Origin: CAWFZT01 sp963820415
Lineage (GTDB): Bacteria; Chloroflexota; Anaerolineae; Anaerolineales; Anaerolineaceae
Direction: 5' to 3'
Assembly: GCA_963820415.1 (NCBI GenBank)
Contig: CAWFZT010000008.1
Coordinates: 682,001 to 746,000 of the forward strand
DNA: 64,000 bases
Positions 1 to 8,660 of the stretch are shown here, one piece after another. Numbering within the stretch: the first letter of the stretch is position 1; each line of letters starts with the position of its first letter. The notes below the pieces were generated by a model that had not been told where the DNA came from, made no database searches, and saw only the letters and a list, made by a program, of their open reading frames with translations. The position numbers were made by a program, and so were the translations under genes.

Positions 1-522
1 ATGCTCGCCCACGCCAGGGCTCGTACCAGCACCGTCACCTTCCAGAGCGGGCGGGCCGAGGCGCTCGATTTCCCGCTGGATACCTTCGACCTGGTCTTCT
101 CGGTCGATGTCATCCATCACGTGGTCGACCGGCCGGCCAGTTTCCGGGAGGCGTACCGCGTCCTGCGCTGCGGTGGGCGCCTGTGCACCGTCACCGATTC
201 GGAGGATATCATCCGGCGCCGCCAACCGCTTTCTGTTTACTTCCCCGAAAGCGTGGGGGTCGAGCTGGCCCGCTACCCCAAAATCGCCGACCTGTACGAT
301 TATATACGCCAGGCCGGTTTTACCGGGCTTGGCGAGCAGACCGTCGAATACGCCTTTACCACCACCGATATCCAGGCCTACCGCGACAAAGCGTTTTCCA
401 GCTTGCATCTGATTTCAGAAACAGACTTTCAGGCCGGCCTTCACCGGCTGGAAGCGGACCTGCAAAAAGGCCCCATCCATTGCGTGCCGCGTTACCTGCT
501 CCTGTGGGGCAACAAGCCCTGA
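1..522 (+). CDS. Class I SAM-dependent methyltransferase, C-terminal part (gene cut by window edge)
   Basis: This is the C-terminal part of a Rossmann-fold methyltransferase. The run FDLVFSVDVIHHV followed by YRVLRCGGRL is the motif IV to post-motif V region seen in UbiE/Methyltransf_11 proteins, where the acidic strand end and the VLRPGG-like turn frame the active site. The SAM-binding GxGxG motif I is absent, so the gene almost certainly starts before base 1 and the ATG at base 1 is internal. The substrate cannot be told. The stop lies 4 bases before the stop of the convergent mtaB gene, so the two genes meet tail to tail with no room for a separate terminator. Confidence 0.8.
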   Translation: MLAHARARTSTVTFQSGRAEALDFPLDTFDLVFSVDVIHHVVDRPASFREAYRVLRCGGRLCTVTDSEDIIRRRQPLSVYFPESVGVELARYPKIADLYDYIRQAGFTGLGEQTVEYAFTTTDIQAYRDKAFSSLHLISETDFQAGLHRLEADLQKGPIHCVPRYLLLWGNKP

Positions 523-526
523 GAGC

Positions 527-1906
527 TTAGAGACCGTACTCTCCCAGCAGCACCTTGCTCCGGTCGACTTCAGCGGCCCTGCTGGCGATGAATTCGTCTT
601 CGTCTTCCGGCAGCGTGTCGGCCTGGCTTGACAGCTTGTCCAGCCAGCGCAGCTCGTGCTTGCTCAGGTTGAAGGCGCCCTCGCTATGCGCTTTACGCAG
701 CCGGGCCAGCACTGCCACTGCCGCCCGGCGTGTGCGCCGGTAAGCCGTCGGCTCAGTTATGATCTCGCCCGCCAGGTCCAGCGCCACGTCCGGGCGCAGC
801 ACGTAAGCCTGCGGGTCGTAGTGTGAATCGGAGACAACCCACCAGTCGCGCAGCGTGCGCGCTGCTGCCGGCCCTTGTGCGGAGGCCACGTTCATCAGCC
901 GGGTGGCGTATACCAGTTGTTCGAGCGACACGGTAGGCGCCATAGCGCCCAACAGCTTGACGTTCTGCACCGACTCGTTGCTCCACAGGTCGGGCACAGC
1001 TTTGGCGATGTTGCCGATCGGGGAAAGGTGAGCGCAGGCTGCCTCGGCCCCTTCCAGGGCGATCGGGTAGCCGGTGATGGCTTTGATATACACGCCTTCG
1101 TAAGCGCAGTCCTTGTTCGGGCCGACTGCTCCCTGCTCGAACGCCGCCAAGCTGCGCGCCACAGTCATCACCCGGATGGCGGCCGCCCATACGCGTGGGA
1201 TGTAGTGCTGCTCGGCCAGCACCATGGCTGTGTTGCCAAAGCCGCAAGCAGAGTCGCCCGAAGGAATGACCGAATATTGGCGGGAGATCGCCACGATGCG
1301 CTCCCACAGATAAGCCATGTCGCGGCTGCCCAGAACGCCCAGAGCGAACACCGACATGGGCAGGTTGCCGTCCAGGATGGCCTGGTCGTGGACCTCCTTC
1401 CCGCCGGTCGACTCGACCGCCAGGAAATCGGCCCCGGCCTGGGCGCACAGCTCGAAGCTGCGGAACATCTTATCGACGTATTCTCCCCGCCGCATCAGCG
1501 GGGGCCGCTCGAACTCGCGCACATCGTTGGGGGTAACCCGCAGGGCGACTTTCAATCCGTGCCTGGCCTGGGTTTGGTCAAGCGTGTCGCGCAGGATAGT
1601 CGCCACTTCGGCGCCCCATTCCGGTTCGGTGGTCAGCGTCGGCAGCAGCTCGAACTCCACCACCAGCCCAGTGGCCTGCAGCTCGACTGCCCGCGTGCAG
1701 GCTTCCCCAATCATCTGTGAATACTGCTTGCGCACTTCTTCCATTGTGTCTTCAGCGATAGTCATGCCGGGTAAAGTGAAATTCAGTTCGGGGTAGACTG
1801 TGCCCCCGCCAATCACCAGGCCGTTCTTCAGCGTTAACGGGTGCAGGCAGCGCCCGTAGATAAAATCATCCAGGTTATGATAGGCCAGTTCGTGGAATGT
1901 GTTCAT
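527..1906 (-). CDS. mtaB: Methanol:corrinoid methyltransferase MtaB (zinc enzyme)
   Basis: MtaB moves the methyl group of methanol to the cobalt of a small corrinoid protein (MtaC), the entry step of corrinoid-dependent methanol use. From the ATG at 1906 the protein has 459 residues, the usual MtaB length. The three zinc ligands known from Methanosarcina MtaB have clear counterparts: Glu165 in VESTGGKE, Cys221 in GDSACGFGNT and Cys267 in NKDCAYEG, at almost the same numbering (164, 220 and 269 in the archaeal enzyme). The frame is open 53 codons further upstream, but that stretch lies in a dispersed repeat and looks non-coding, so 1906 is preferred although its ribosome site (AAAGAAAA) is weak. 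No mtaC, mtaA or corrinoid activation gene is in the window. The true substrate could be another methyl donor of the MtaB family. Confidence 0.86.
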   Translation of the reverse strand: MNTFHELAYHNLDDFIYGRCLHPLTLKNGLVIGGGTVYPELNFTLPGMTIAEDTMEEVRKQYSQMIGEACTRAVELQATGLVVEFELLPTLTTEPEWGAEVATILRDTLDQTQARHGLKVALRVTPNDVREFERPPLMRRGEYVDKMFRSFELCAQAGADFLAVESTGGKEVHDQAILDGNLPMSVFALGVLGSRDMAYLWERIVAISRQYSVIPSGDSACGFGNTAMVLAEQHYIPRVWAAAIRVMTVARSLAAFEQGAVGPNKDCAYEGVYIKAITGYPIALEGAEAACAHLSPIGNIAKAVPDLWSNESVQNVKLLGAMAPTVSLEQLVYATRLMNVASAQGPAAARTLRDWWVVSDSHYDPQAYVLRPDVALDLAGEIITEPTAYRRTRRAAVAVLARLRKAHSEGAFNLSKHELRWLDKLSSQADTLPEDEDEFIASRAAEVDRSKVLLGEYGL

Positions 1907-1992
1907 AGTTTTTTTCTTTGATGGATCACTATAGATTTTTGGAAGAAACGTTAATTCGTGAATTGTATCCTTGATGTCGGAATACACAAGGG

Positions 1993-2193
1993 TGTGGTTG
2001 TTGTCATTCCCCAAAGGGGACACATGTGCGAACGAGCTTCTTAGCGAGTGAAGCAATCTCACGCCTACCCGGGAGATTGCTCACCCCTGCGGGTGCACCA
2101 AGGGTGTCGCCAAAAACGGCTACTAAGAAACTTCAATCCAGTTTCGTCCCGAAGGAAAAGCACTAGCGCTGTGGATTTACTCGCAATGACAAA
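1993..2193. repeat. Composite inverted repeat, probable non-coding dispersed element
   Basis: The stretch between mtaB and proB is built of nested inverted words. TGTCATT near 1993 is matched by AATGACA near 2187, and GCAATCTC near 2052 by GAGATTGC near 2070. Related words recur at about 44375-44518 and 63220-63270. No convincing reading frame crosses it. It looks like a small non-autonomous repeat family; how far it spreads in the genome cannot be seen here. Confidence 0.4.
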
Positions 2194-2334
2194 AGGCGAA
2201 GGTGCCTCGCAACAACAGCCTAAGACTTCCTTGACAAGCAGGCTTATTATTCTTATGATGGAACCAGTTTTTCTTAGGAATTCCATGCAGTGTATCTGCA
2301 GAGGATGCCTGAATTCTATCGATTGGATCTGAGC

Positions 2335-3441
2335 ATGCACTTTCAACGCATCATAGTAAAACTGGGAACCTCTACCCTGACCGGCGGCAGCCCTCACCTG
2401 TCGCATCCACACCTGGTCGACCTGGCGCGCCAGATGGCGCAACTGCATACCAGCGACAGCCAGGTGGCGCTGGTGTCTTCCGGGGCGGTGGCCGCCGGCA
2501 AAGAGGCGCTTAACTTCCCCGAACTGCCGCGCTTCATCCCCAAGAAGCAAATGCTGGCAGCGGTCGGGCAACCGCGCCTGATGGGGATTTACGAGCAGTA
2601 CTTCCGTATTTACGATAAAACCATCGCCCAGGTGCTGCTGACCCGCTCCGACCTGACCGACCGCCGCCGTTATATCAACGCCCGCAATACCCTGGAAGCG
2701 CTACTGGCGCAGAAGGTCATCCCGATCGTGAACGAAAATGACACGGTCGCCACCGATGAGATCCGCGTGGGCGATAACGACAACCTGTCTGCCCTGGTGG
2801 CTAACCTGATCGAGGCGGACCTATTGGTGCTGCTCACCGACCAGGAAGGCCTGTTCACCAGCGACCCGCGCCGCGATCCGCAGGCCCGCCTGATCCACGA
2901 GGTGGCCTCATCCGAAATCCCCAAAGAGCTGTGGCTGGCCGCCGGAGGGACGGGCAGCGGTCAGGGCACCGGCGGCATGGTGACCAAGCTCCAGGCAGCC
3001 GACCTGGCGCGCCGCTCAGGCACCACCGTGGTGATCGCCTGTGGCAGCGACCCGGATATTCTGCTGCGTGTGGCCAACGGCGAGACCGCCGGAACGCGTT
3101 TCCTGCCCCTCGTTTCAACCATCGAAAGTCGCAAGCGCTACCTGCTGGCCGGTAAACGCACCTCCGGTGTGCTGCACATCGACAGCGGCGCAGCCCAGGC
3201 GCTGGTGGCGGGCCGCAGCCTGCTGGCAGTCGGCGTGCGCAAGGTAGAAGGCAGCTTTGAGCGCGGCGATACGGTGCGGGCGGTAGGATTGGATGGTAAG
3301 GAAGTCGCCCTCGGCCTTGTCAATTATTCGTCGAAGGACCTGGCAGTGCTGGGCGGGCACCAGTCCGCCGAGATCGAAGCGCTGCTGGGCTATACCTTTG
3401 GCGATGAAGTAATCCACCATAACAATATGGTGCTTTTATAA
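2335..3441 (+). CDS. proB: Glutamate 5-kinase ProB
   Basis: ProB phosphorylates the gamma-carboxylate of L-glutamate with ATP, the first step of proline synthesis. From the ATG at 2335 the protein has 368 residues. The amino-acid-kinase domain fills about residues 1-255: KLGTSTLTGG (phosphate loop), LVSSGAVAAG, PIVNENDTVA and DNDNLSALVA (substrate and metal site), and GTGGMVTKLQAA. A PUA domain follows (about 265-368), as in most bacterial ProB. ATGs at 2290 and 2305 in the same frame would add a poor N-terminus, so the start just before FQRIIVKLG is chosen; no start has a strong ribosome site. proA follows after 44 bases, so the two probably form a proBA operon. Proline feedback inhibition is expected from the family. 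Confidence 0.95.
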   Translation: MHFQRIIVKLGTSTLTGGSPHLSHPHLVDLARQMAQLHTSDSQVALVSSGAVAAGKEALNFPELPRFIPKKQMLAAVGQPRLMGIYEQYFRIYDKTIAQVLLTRSDLTDRRRYINARNTLEALLAQKVIPIVNENDTVATDEIRVGDNDNLSALVANLIEADLLVLLTDQEGLFTSDPRRDPQARLIHEVASSEIPKELWLAAGGTGSGQGTGGMVTKLQAADLARRSGTTVVIACGSDPDILLRVANGETAGTRFLPLVSTIESRKRYLLAGKRTSGVLHIDSGAAQALVAGRSLLAVGVRKVEGSFERGDTVRAVGLDGKEVALGLVNYSSKDLAVLGGHQSAEIEALLGYTFGDEVIHHNNMVLL

Positions 3442-3485
3442 ACTCCCGGATTTGCTCCCACTTCCGGAGACGAAGGAGTTGGAAA

Positions 3486-4743
3486 ATGTTGGAAGAAATG
3501 GGTAAAAAAGCGCGGGCGGCGGCGCGCAGCCTGGCCAAAGCCACCACCGATCAGAAAAACGCTGCCCTGGCCAGGATCGCCGGGCTACTGCTCAGCCACC
3601 AGGGAAGAATCCTGGATGCTAACCGGCTGGACGTCGAGGCGGGAAAACAGGCCGGTCTTTCGGCGGCCCTGCTCGACCGCCTGACCCTGACTGGGCCGCG
3701 CCTGGACGGCATCCGCAGCGACCTGGCCCAGGTGTCGGCTCTGCCAGACCCGGTCAGTGAAATTTTCGACGAAACCATCCTGCCCAACGGCCTGCACGTA
3801 CGCAAACAGCGCGTACCCCTCGGCGTGTTGGGGGTGATCTACGAATCCCGCCCAAACGTGACCATCGACGTAGCCGGACTGGCGCTGAAGACCGGCAATG
3901 CCGCGATTTTACGCGGCGGGAGTGAGACCCTCCACTCAAACCGCACCCTGGTGGAGGTAATCCGCCAGGCGCTGCAGGAAGAGCATCTCCCCGCCGACGC
4001 CATCCAGTTCATCGACAACCCGGACCGCCAACTGGTGGGCGAGCTGCTGAAAATGTACGAATACGTCGACCTGATTATCCCGCGCGGCGGGGCTGCCCTG
4101 CACCAGTTCTGCCGCGAGAACAGCCGCATCCCGGTCATCACCGGCGGAATCGGCATTTGCCACCTGTTCGTCGACGAATCGGCCGACCTGCAGGCGGCCC
4201 TACCGGTCATCCGTAACGCCAAGATCCAGCGCCCGACCGTTTGCAACGCCCTGGATACGCTGCTCGTCCACCGGGCAGTGGCGCAGCAGTTCATCCCTAC
4301 CCTGGTCGAGGGCCTGGCTGCCGATGGGGTAACCTTCCGGGCAGACGAGCGCGCCTGCCTGGCTCTGGCGGGTAAAGCGGAAGGAGTGGTTGTCCCCGCC
4401 GGAGCGCAGGATTTCGATACGGAATGGCTGTCCCTTGTTCTGGGGATCAAAGTGGTGGACAGCCTGGATGAAGCGATCGAGCACATCGCCGCCCACAGCA
4501 CAGCCCATTCAGACGGGATTCTGACCAACAACCCAGAGAATGCCCGCCGGTTTGTCGCCGAAGTCGAACTCGGCTGCCGTATACGTCAACGCCAGCACAC
4601 GCTTCACAGATGGCGGGCAGCTTGGCCTGGGAGCCGAGGTGGCTGTTTCCACCCAGCGCCTGCATGCCCGCGGCCCGATGGGTTTGCGCGAGCTGACCAC
4701 CTACAAATGGGTGATCGAGGGCAGCTACCATACCCGCCCTTAG
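3486..4743 (+). CDS. proA: Gamma-glutamyl phosphate reductase ProA, with one apparent frameshift
   Basis: ProA reduces gamma-glutamyl phosphate with NADPH to glutamate-5-semialdehyde, the second proline step. The reading from 3486 matches the family closely: RVPLGVLGVIYESRPNVT, ALKTGNAAILRGGSE, LIIPRGGAAL, and QRPTVCNALDTLLVH with the catalytic Cys. After AEVE near 4566 the frame leaves the family, and the expected end (SAAVYVNASTRFTDGGQ then ELTTYKWVIEG) continues in the next frame to the stop at 4741-4743. Removing one A from GAAC at about 4566-4568 restores a 418-residue protein. Because proline synthesis is rarely dispensable and the rest is intact, a one-base insertion error is the likeliest reading; a real mutation is the alternative. 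The ribosome site GAAGGAGTTGGAAA precedes the ATG. Confidence 0.92.
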
Positions 4744-4757
4744 TATTACGCCCACCA

Positions 4758-5456
4758 TCAACCCGCTGAAAGCGTTTCACCATCTTGCTCACGAAAAAGC
4801 TGGATGATTTGCCCGGGGTGCAGGTCCAGAAAATCGCCTGCCATCCCCAACACCGGGCAGCGGCCCTCGAAATCCTTGGTGGGAATGGAGGTAGTGATGG
4901 CAATTGCCTGCATGCCGGCCCGGCAGGCGGCTTCTACCCCCAGCAGGGAATCTTCGAAAACCAGGCAGCGCTGCGGGAGGGCGCCCAGCCGCCGGGCCGC
5001 TAGCAGGAAGATTTCCGGGTCTGGTTTGCCCTGCACCACTTCTTCTCCGCTGACCAGCACGTCGAAATAGGGTTTCAGGCCGGTGCCAGACAGAACGTAT
5101 TCGATATTGGCCTTGCTTGCCGAAGTAGCCAGCGCCACCGGAATGTGCAGGCGCCGAGCCTGCTCGAGGAAACCTGGTAAACCGGCGATAGCGCGCAGGT
5201 AGGGGCGGAATACCTGGCGGTAAATGGCTTCTTTTTTCTCGGAAAGGCGCGAAATTTCTGCACCGGTGGCTTTTTCTCCCAGGTACAGGCGCAGGATTTC
5301 GGGGGTTTTCATTCCCGTCGTCTGCCGGTTGAATTCATCAATATCGATTTGCACGCCTTCTTCGGCCAGTACAGTCTGCCAGATCCGGTTGTGCACGCGC
5401 ATGTTATCGACGACGGTGCCGTCCATATCGAAAATAAAGGCGATGTCTCCGGTCAT
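4758..5456 (-). CDS. HAD-superfamily phosphatase, beta-phosphoglucomutase/PGP-like
   Basis: A 232-residue soluble HAD hydrolase of the capped (subfamily IA) type. Motif I is FDMDGTVVDN with the nucleophilic Asp and the general acid Asp, motif II is ALATSAS, the Lys of motif III is in QGKPDPEIF, and motif IV is VFEDSLLGVEAA. The helical cap lies at about residues 16-85. Close relatives act on sugar phosphates, phosphoglycolate or 2-deoxyglucose-6-phosphate; the sequence does not say which. The gene is convergent with proA, 14 bases from its corrected stop. Confidence 0.86.
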   Translation of the reverse strand: MTGDIAFIFDMDGTVVDNMRVHNRIWQTVLAEEGVQIDIDEFNRQTTGMKTPEILRLYLGEKATGAEISRLSEKKEAIYRQVFRPYLRAIAGLPGFLEQARRLHIPVALATSASKANIEYVLSGTGLKPYFDVLVSGEEVVQGKPDPEIFLLAARRLGALPQRCLVFEDSLLGVEAACRAGMQAIAITTSIPTKDFEGRCPVLGMAGDFLDLHPGQIIQLFREQDGETLSAG

Positions 5457-5760
5457 CCTTTTTTACCTGCCTCCATTTCGGAGGAGCTTAATTTAAAGAC
5501 CAGGGAGGTCAGCGCCAGCCAACTATCGGATATAGGATCAATGAATTGGTACAATCCTTTACCTTTCGATTTTTTCCAGGGTGGTAGCTAAAGCTGGAAC
5601 AAGATGAAGTCAATTAATCTTACCATCGAAAGCATGCCATGGCCGTTCACATCGGAGGTGGGCCTTTTTACTTTTCAAGACCGCCGGGTGGGATTTAACT
5701 CATTGGTATTTGTAGACTTCGCTGCCGGGGTGTACGGTTAGGACAGGCCTGCCAGCCCAC
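5457..5760. other. Intergenic stretch with one weak 45-codon frame
   Basis: About 300 bases between two minus-strand genes. The only open frame of note is 5604-5741 on the plus strand (45 codons, begins MKSINLTIESMPW). It has no clear ribosome site and no recognisable domain, so I do not call it a gene. No strong hairpin or promoter was seen. Confidence 0.3.
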
Positions 5761-6258
5761 TTATTGGTTTCTGATCAATTCCTTGACCGCCTGGTAAAAT
5801 CCTTCCAGGTTGAGTGGCTGCGCGACGCAGAGTTCTTCACGCGCCATGCGCCGCGTCCATTCGACCAGCACAGCCTGCGCTCCGCTTGGCCCCTCTCCGG
5901 CATAATCCAGGGCGACCACCTTGGTGGTATCTGAAACGAAAGAAAAGGGCATGATTCGCAAGGGCCGGTGGATCAGGGCCACGAAATAAGCCTCCAGCTC
6001 GTGGCAGGGTTCGGGCAGAGAGATCAGCGCCATGGTGATGCGGTTGGTTGGCCTGCGGATTACGTAATTCAACCCAAAGGCTCTATTATGCAGGGAAGGG
6101 TCAATTTTTTCACCGGCTTCGTGCCAGTAAAAGTGCTGGAATTTATTGCCGTCCCGTTCCAGGTAGTGGAAGAATTTATCGGGTGTGGAGTGGAACAAAG
6201 ACGGCAGCACTTCCGATGCGAAGATCATTTGCTGCGTCTTATTTGCGATTTTAAGCAT
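5761..6258 (-). CDS. Conserved-looking hypothetical protein, about 165 residues
   Basis: I do not recognise this family. The ATG at 6258 is preferred over the in-frame TTG at 6270 because GGAGG lies 6 bases before it. The protein is soluble and mixed alpha/beta, with an even composition. Aromatic and His-rich stretches (KFQHFYWHEAG, HELEAYFVAL) and no signal peptide or membrane segment are visible. It stands alone, with about 120 AT-rich bases upstream and more than 300 bases downstream before the HAD gene. The GC content and codon use match the neighbouring genes, which supports it being real. Confidence 0.72.
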   Translation of the reverse strand: MLKIANKTQQMIFASEVLPSLFHSTPDKFFHYLERDGNKFQHFYWHEAGEKIDPSLHNRAFGLNYVIRRPTNRITMALISLPEPCHELEAYFVALIHRPLRIMPFSFVSDTTKVVALDYAGEGPSGAQAVLVEWTRRMAREELCVAQPLNLEGFYQAVKELIRNQ

Positions 6259-6391
6259 AACTGCCTCCAATAAATCGGTTTACCATTAATAAATCATGTT
6301 AGGAGGGCTAAAGTAACAGTTTTCAGCGCTTAAAAACATATAATACTATATTTATATTTTCCTGAAAATATTTTGTCAAAGGTTGGGGGGG

Positions 6392-7249
6392 TTATGCGCT
6401 GGCTGTTTTAAACGAACCGATCACTGCACCCGCCACGATCATCGCCAGGGCCGCCAAGGTGAGGTAAGAAAAGGGCTGCTGGCCAAAAACCACCAGGTTG
6501 AAGGTAGAGAGGATGGGGGTCAAGTAGGTCAGCGTGCCGATCTGGCGCGGGTCGCCGCGCTTGAGGGCCGCATCCCACAGAAAGAAAGCCACCCCGTTTG
6601 GCCCGACGCCCAGCAGCAGGAGTAATAACCATTCGGCGGGGCTGGCCGAAGGGAAGGGTGTATGCGTGGCTGATGAGCTGGCAAAAAACAATCCCAGCGC
6701 CAGCAAGCCCGAGGCCAGGCAAAACCCGCCCACGGCAAAAGAGGAAAATGGCGCCACGCGTTTGGTCAGCAGGGAGTACAACGCCCAGGCGACTGCCGCG
6801 CCGGTCGCCAGCAGGTAGCCGTTCAGGTTGGCGACATTCAGGCTGAAATGCCCGCCGCTGAAAATCAGCCCAGCGCCAGTAAAACCAATCAGCGCCCCGG
6901 CGATGTGGTTGAAACGCAGCCCATAGCCTTTCAGGATCACCGGCGAGAGTATCACGATCAATAGCGGCCACAGGTAGTTGATCATGTTGACTCCAACCGC
7001 CGGAGCCCGGCGGAAGGCCAGCACCAGCAGCAAGTGATAGACGAACATGCCTAACAGCCCCACGGCAAACGTCTTCAGCGGCACGCGCCATTCCCTGTAG
7101 CGGAACACGCCCACCAGGCCCCCGGTAGAAAGCGCCACCCCTATCAGCAGCAAGGTCGGAAAACTGGTTAGGCGTGAGATCAGAAACGCCGAAAAACTCC
7201 ACAGAAGGATGGTCATCAAGGCCAGGGCGAAGCCGGGTTTTAGTTTCAT
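6392..7249 (-). CDS. EamA/DMT-family transporter, ten membrane segments
   Basis: A drug/metabolite-transporter superfamily permease of 285 residues, the normal length for ten-helix EamA proteins with two repeated five-helix halves. Hydrophobic helices run through the whole chain (LMTILLWSFSAFLI at the N-terminus, FSYLTLAALAMIVAGAVIG at the C-terminus). VGVNMINYLWPLLIVILSPV matches the conserved end of the first repeat, and RQIGTLTYLTPILSTFNLV the matching part of the second. This resembles the YddG-like aromatic amino acid exporter branch, so export of an amino acid or other small metabolite is likely, but the substrate is not shown. It is divergent from the HIT-like gene. Confidence 0.9.
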   Translation of the reverse strand: MKLKPGFALALMTILLWSFSAFLISRLTSFPTLLLIGVALSTGGLVGVFRYREWRVPLKTFAVGLLGMFVYHLLLVLAFRRAPAVGVNMINYLWPLLIVILSPVILKGYGLRFNHIAGALIGFTGAGLIFSGGHFSLNVANLNGYLLATGAAVAWALYSLLTKRVAPFSSFAVGGFCLASGLLALGLFFASSSATHTPFPSASPAEWLLLLLLGVGPNGVAFFLWDAALKRGDPRQIGTLTYLTPILSTFNLVVFGQQPFSYLTLAALAMIVAGAVIGSFKTASA

Positions 7250-7305
7250 GATGGTTGATTTTACCAGTGATGCTAAAATAGTTAAACCTACGTGGAGGTT
7301 ATCTT

Positions 7306-7755
7306 ATGTCCACTTTCATCCACCAGCGTGTCGAGGCGGCCCGCGCCGGCGCCAACCCAGCCGTCATCTGCCGTATGCCTTCAGGCTGGGCGGTCTACGC
7401 TGATTACCCGTTCCTGCCGGGTTATACCATTTTGTTATCCGACCCGGTCGCCGCCGACCTGAACGCCCTCAGCCGGCCAGAGAGGGTGCAGTATCTCTAC
7501 GACATGAGCGTGATCGGGGATGCCCTGCTGGAAGTGACCGGCGCGTACCGCATCAATTATGAAATCCTGGGCAACACCGACCCGGTCCTGCACACTCACA
7601 TCCTTCCGCGCTACCTTTCGGAGCCGGAGGAGCTGCGCAAAGGCCCGGTCTGGTTCTACGACCGGGCTTTTCGCCAGTCGATCAAGTTTGATTACCAGCG
7701 TGATAAAGCGCTGATGGATAAAATTAGCGTAGCAATCCTGTTACGATCACGATAA
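7306..7755 (+). CDS. HIT-like nucleotide-binding protein with a reduced histidine triad
   Basis: A 149-residue protein of the HIT/GalT fold. Upstream, FLPGYTILLSDPVAADLNAL is the typical strand-loop before helix A, and DPVLHTHILPRY stands where the HxHxH triad normally lies. Only His-Thr-His is kept; the third His position is Leu-Pro. It could still bind or cleave a nucleotide-linked substrate, or be a binding-only variant. The start has GTGGAGG 7 bases upstream. The last 15 or so codons lie in the first copy of a 49-bp direct repeat, so the C-terminus may have been altered by that duplication. Confidence 0.75.
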   Translation: MSTFIHQRVEAARAGANPAVICRMPSGWAVYADYPFLPGYTILLSDPVAADLNALSRPERVQYLYDMSVIGDALLEVTGAYRINYEILGNTDPVLHTHILPRYLSEPEELRKGPVWFYDRAFRQSIKFDYQRDKALMDKISVAILLRSR

Positions 7756-7799
7756 AGCGATGATAAACAGGATCAGCGCAGCAATCCTGTCACGAGTAA
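7702..7799 (+). repeat. Two imperfect tandem copies of a 49-bp unit
   Basis: Copy 1 (7702-7750) and copy 2 (7751-7799) both begin GATAAAGCG and share AGCAATCCTGT and ACGA in the same register, with roughly three quarters of bases alike. Copy 1 codes the end of the HIT-like protein and contains its stop near the junction; copy 2 fills the gap to degV. Confidence 0.62.
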
Positions 7800-7810
7800 A
7801 ATAGGGTCGC

Positions 7811-8650
7811 ATGAACATCAAAATCGTAACGGACAGCACCTGTGATTTGCCCAGCGAGGTGGTCGAAAGCCACGATATCACCGTCGTCCCCTGCTACATT
7901 AACCTGAGGGAGCGCAGCTACCAGGATGGTGTAGAAATGTCACGCCAGGAGTTTTACGAGAAGCTACCCACCTTCGATCCCTTGCCCACCACCTCTGCGC
8001 CAGGAAGCGCATCTTTTTCAAGGACTTATCACCACCTGGCGGCCCAGGGCGCCCGGGGGGTGATTTCCATCCATGTCTCCAGCACCTGGAGCAACGTTGT
8101 GAATGTCGCCACCCTGGCAGCCCGGGAGATCAAAGAAATCCCTGTGGCGGTAATCGATTCTGGTACGCTCACCCTCGGCCTGGGTCACCTGGTCATGGCG
8201 GCTGCCTGTGCAGCCCAGGCCGGGCACAGCCTGATGGAGATCAGGGAACTGGTAGCCGGTATGATCCCGCGCGTGTGGGTCTTCGCCGCTCTGGACACCC
8301 TGGAATACCTGCAGCGTAGTGGGCGGGTCTCCCGGCTGATGTCGAGCCTGGGCGGCCTCCTGCAAATCAAGCCTGTCTTATGCATCCACAACGGCGTCAT
8401 CGAGGTGGAAAAAATGCGCACCTTTGGAAAAGCCTTGCAGCGGGTGGTCGAAAGGGTGAGAGAGCTTGGACCGCTGGAACAGCTTTCCCTGGTACATTCC
8501 CACGCCATTAAGAAATTGGAAGATTTACGCAACCAGGCGCAGGCGCTCTTCCCGCTGGAGAACACTGCCCTGGTCGGAGAGGTTACCCCTGCGATTGGCG
8601 TGCACGCCGGTCCGGGCGCGGTGGGCCTGGTAGGAGTGAAGGCGCTTTAG
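7811..8650 (+). CDS. DegV-family fatty-acid-binding protein
   Basis: A 279-residue DegV protein, the usual size. The family binds a long-chain fatty acid between two domains and, as FakB in Firmicutes, presents it to the kinase FakA. Visible family motifs: KIVTDSTCDLP at the N-terminus, PTTSAPGSASF (conserved carboxylate-binding TSxP region), IHVSSTWSN, DSGTLTLGLGHLV, LEYLQRSGRVS and the closing HAGPGAVGLV. No fakA-like DegV partner kinase is in the window. Ribosome site AGGGTCGC precedes the ATG. Confidence 0.92.
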   Translation: MNIKIVTDSTCDLPSEVVESHDITVVPCYINLRERSYQDGVEMSRQEFYEKLPTFDPLPTTSAPGSASFSRTYHHLAAQGARGVISIHVSSTWSNVVNVATLAAREIKEIPVAVIDSGTLTLGLGHLVMAAACAAQAGHSLMEIRELVAGMIPRVWVFAALDTLEYLQRSGRVSRLMSSLGGLLQIKPVLCIHNGVIEVEKMRTFGKALQRVVERVRELGPLEQLSLVHSHAIKKLEDLRNQAQALFPLENTALVGEVTPAIGVHAGPGAVGLVGVKAL

Positions 8651-8660
8651 CGGCTAGGTC

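Noticed and set aside
1907..2062. 53-residue N-terminal extension of MtaB
   Set aside because: Lies in a dispersed repeat, has no family match, and MtaB is full length from 1906.
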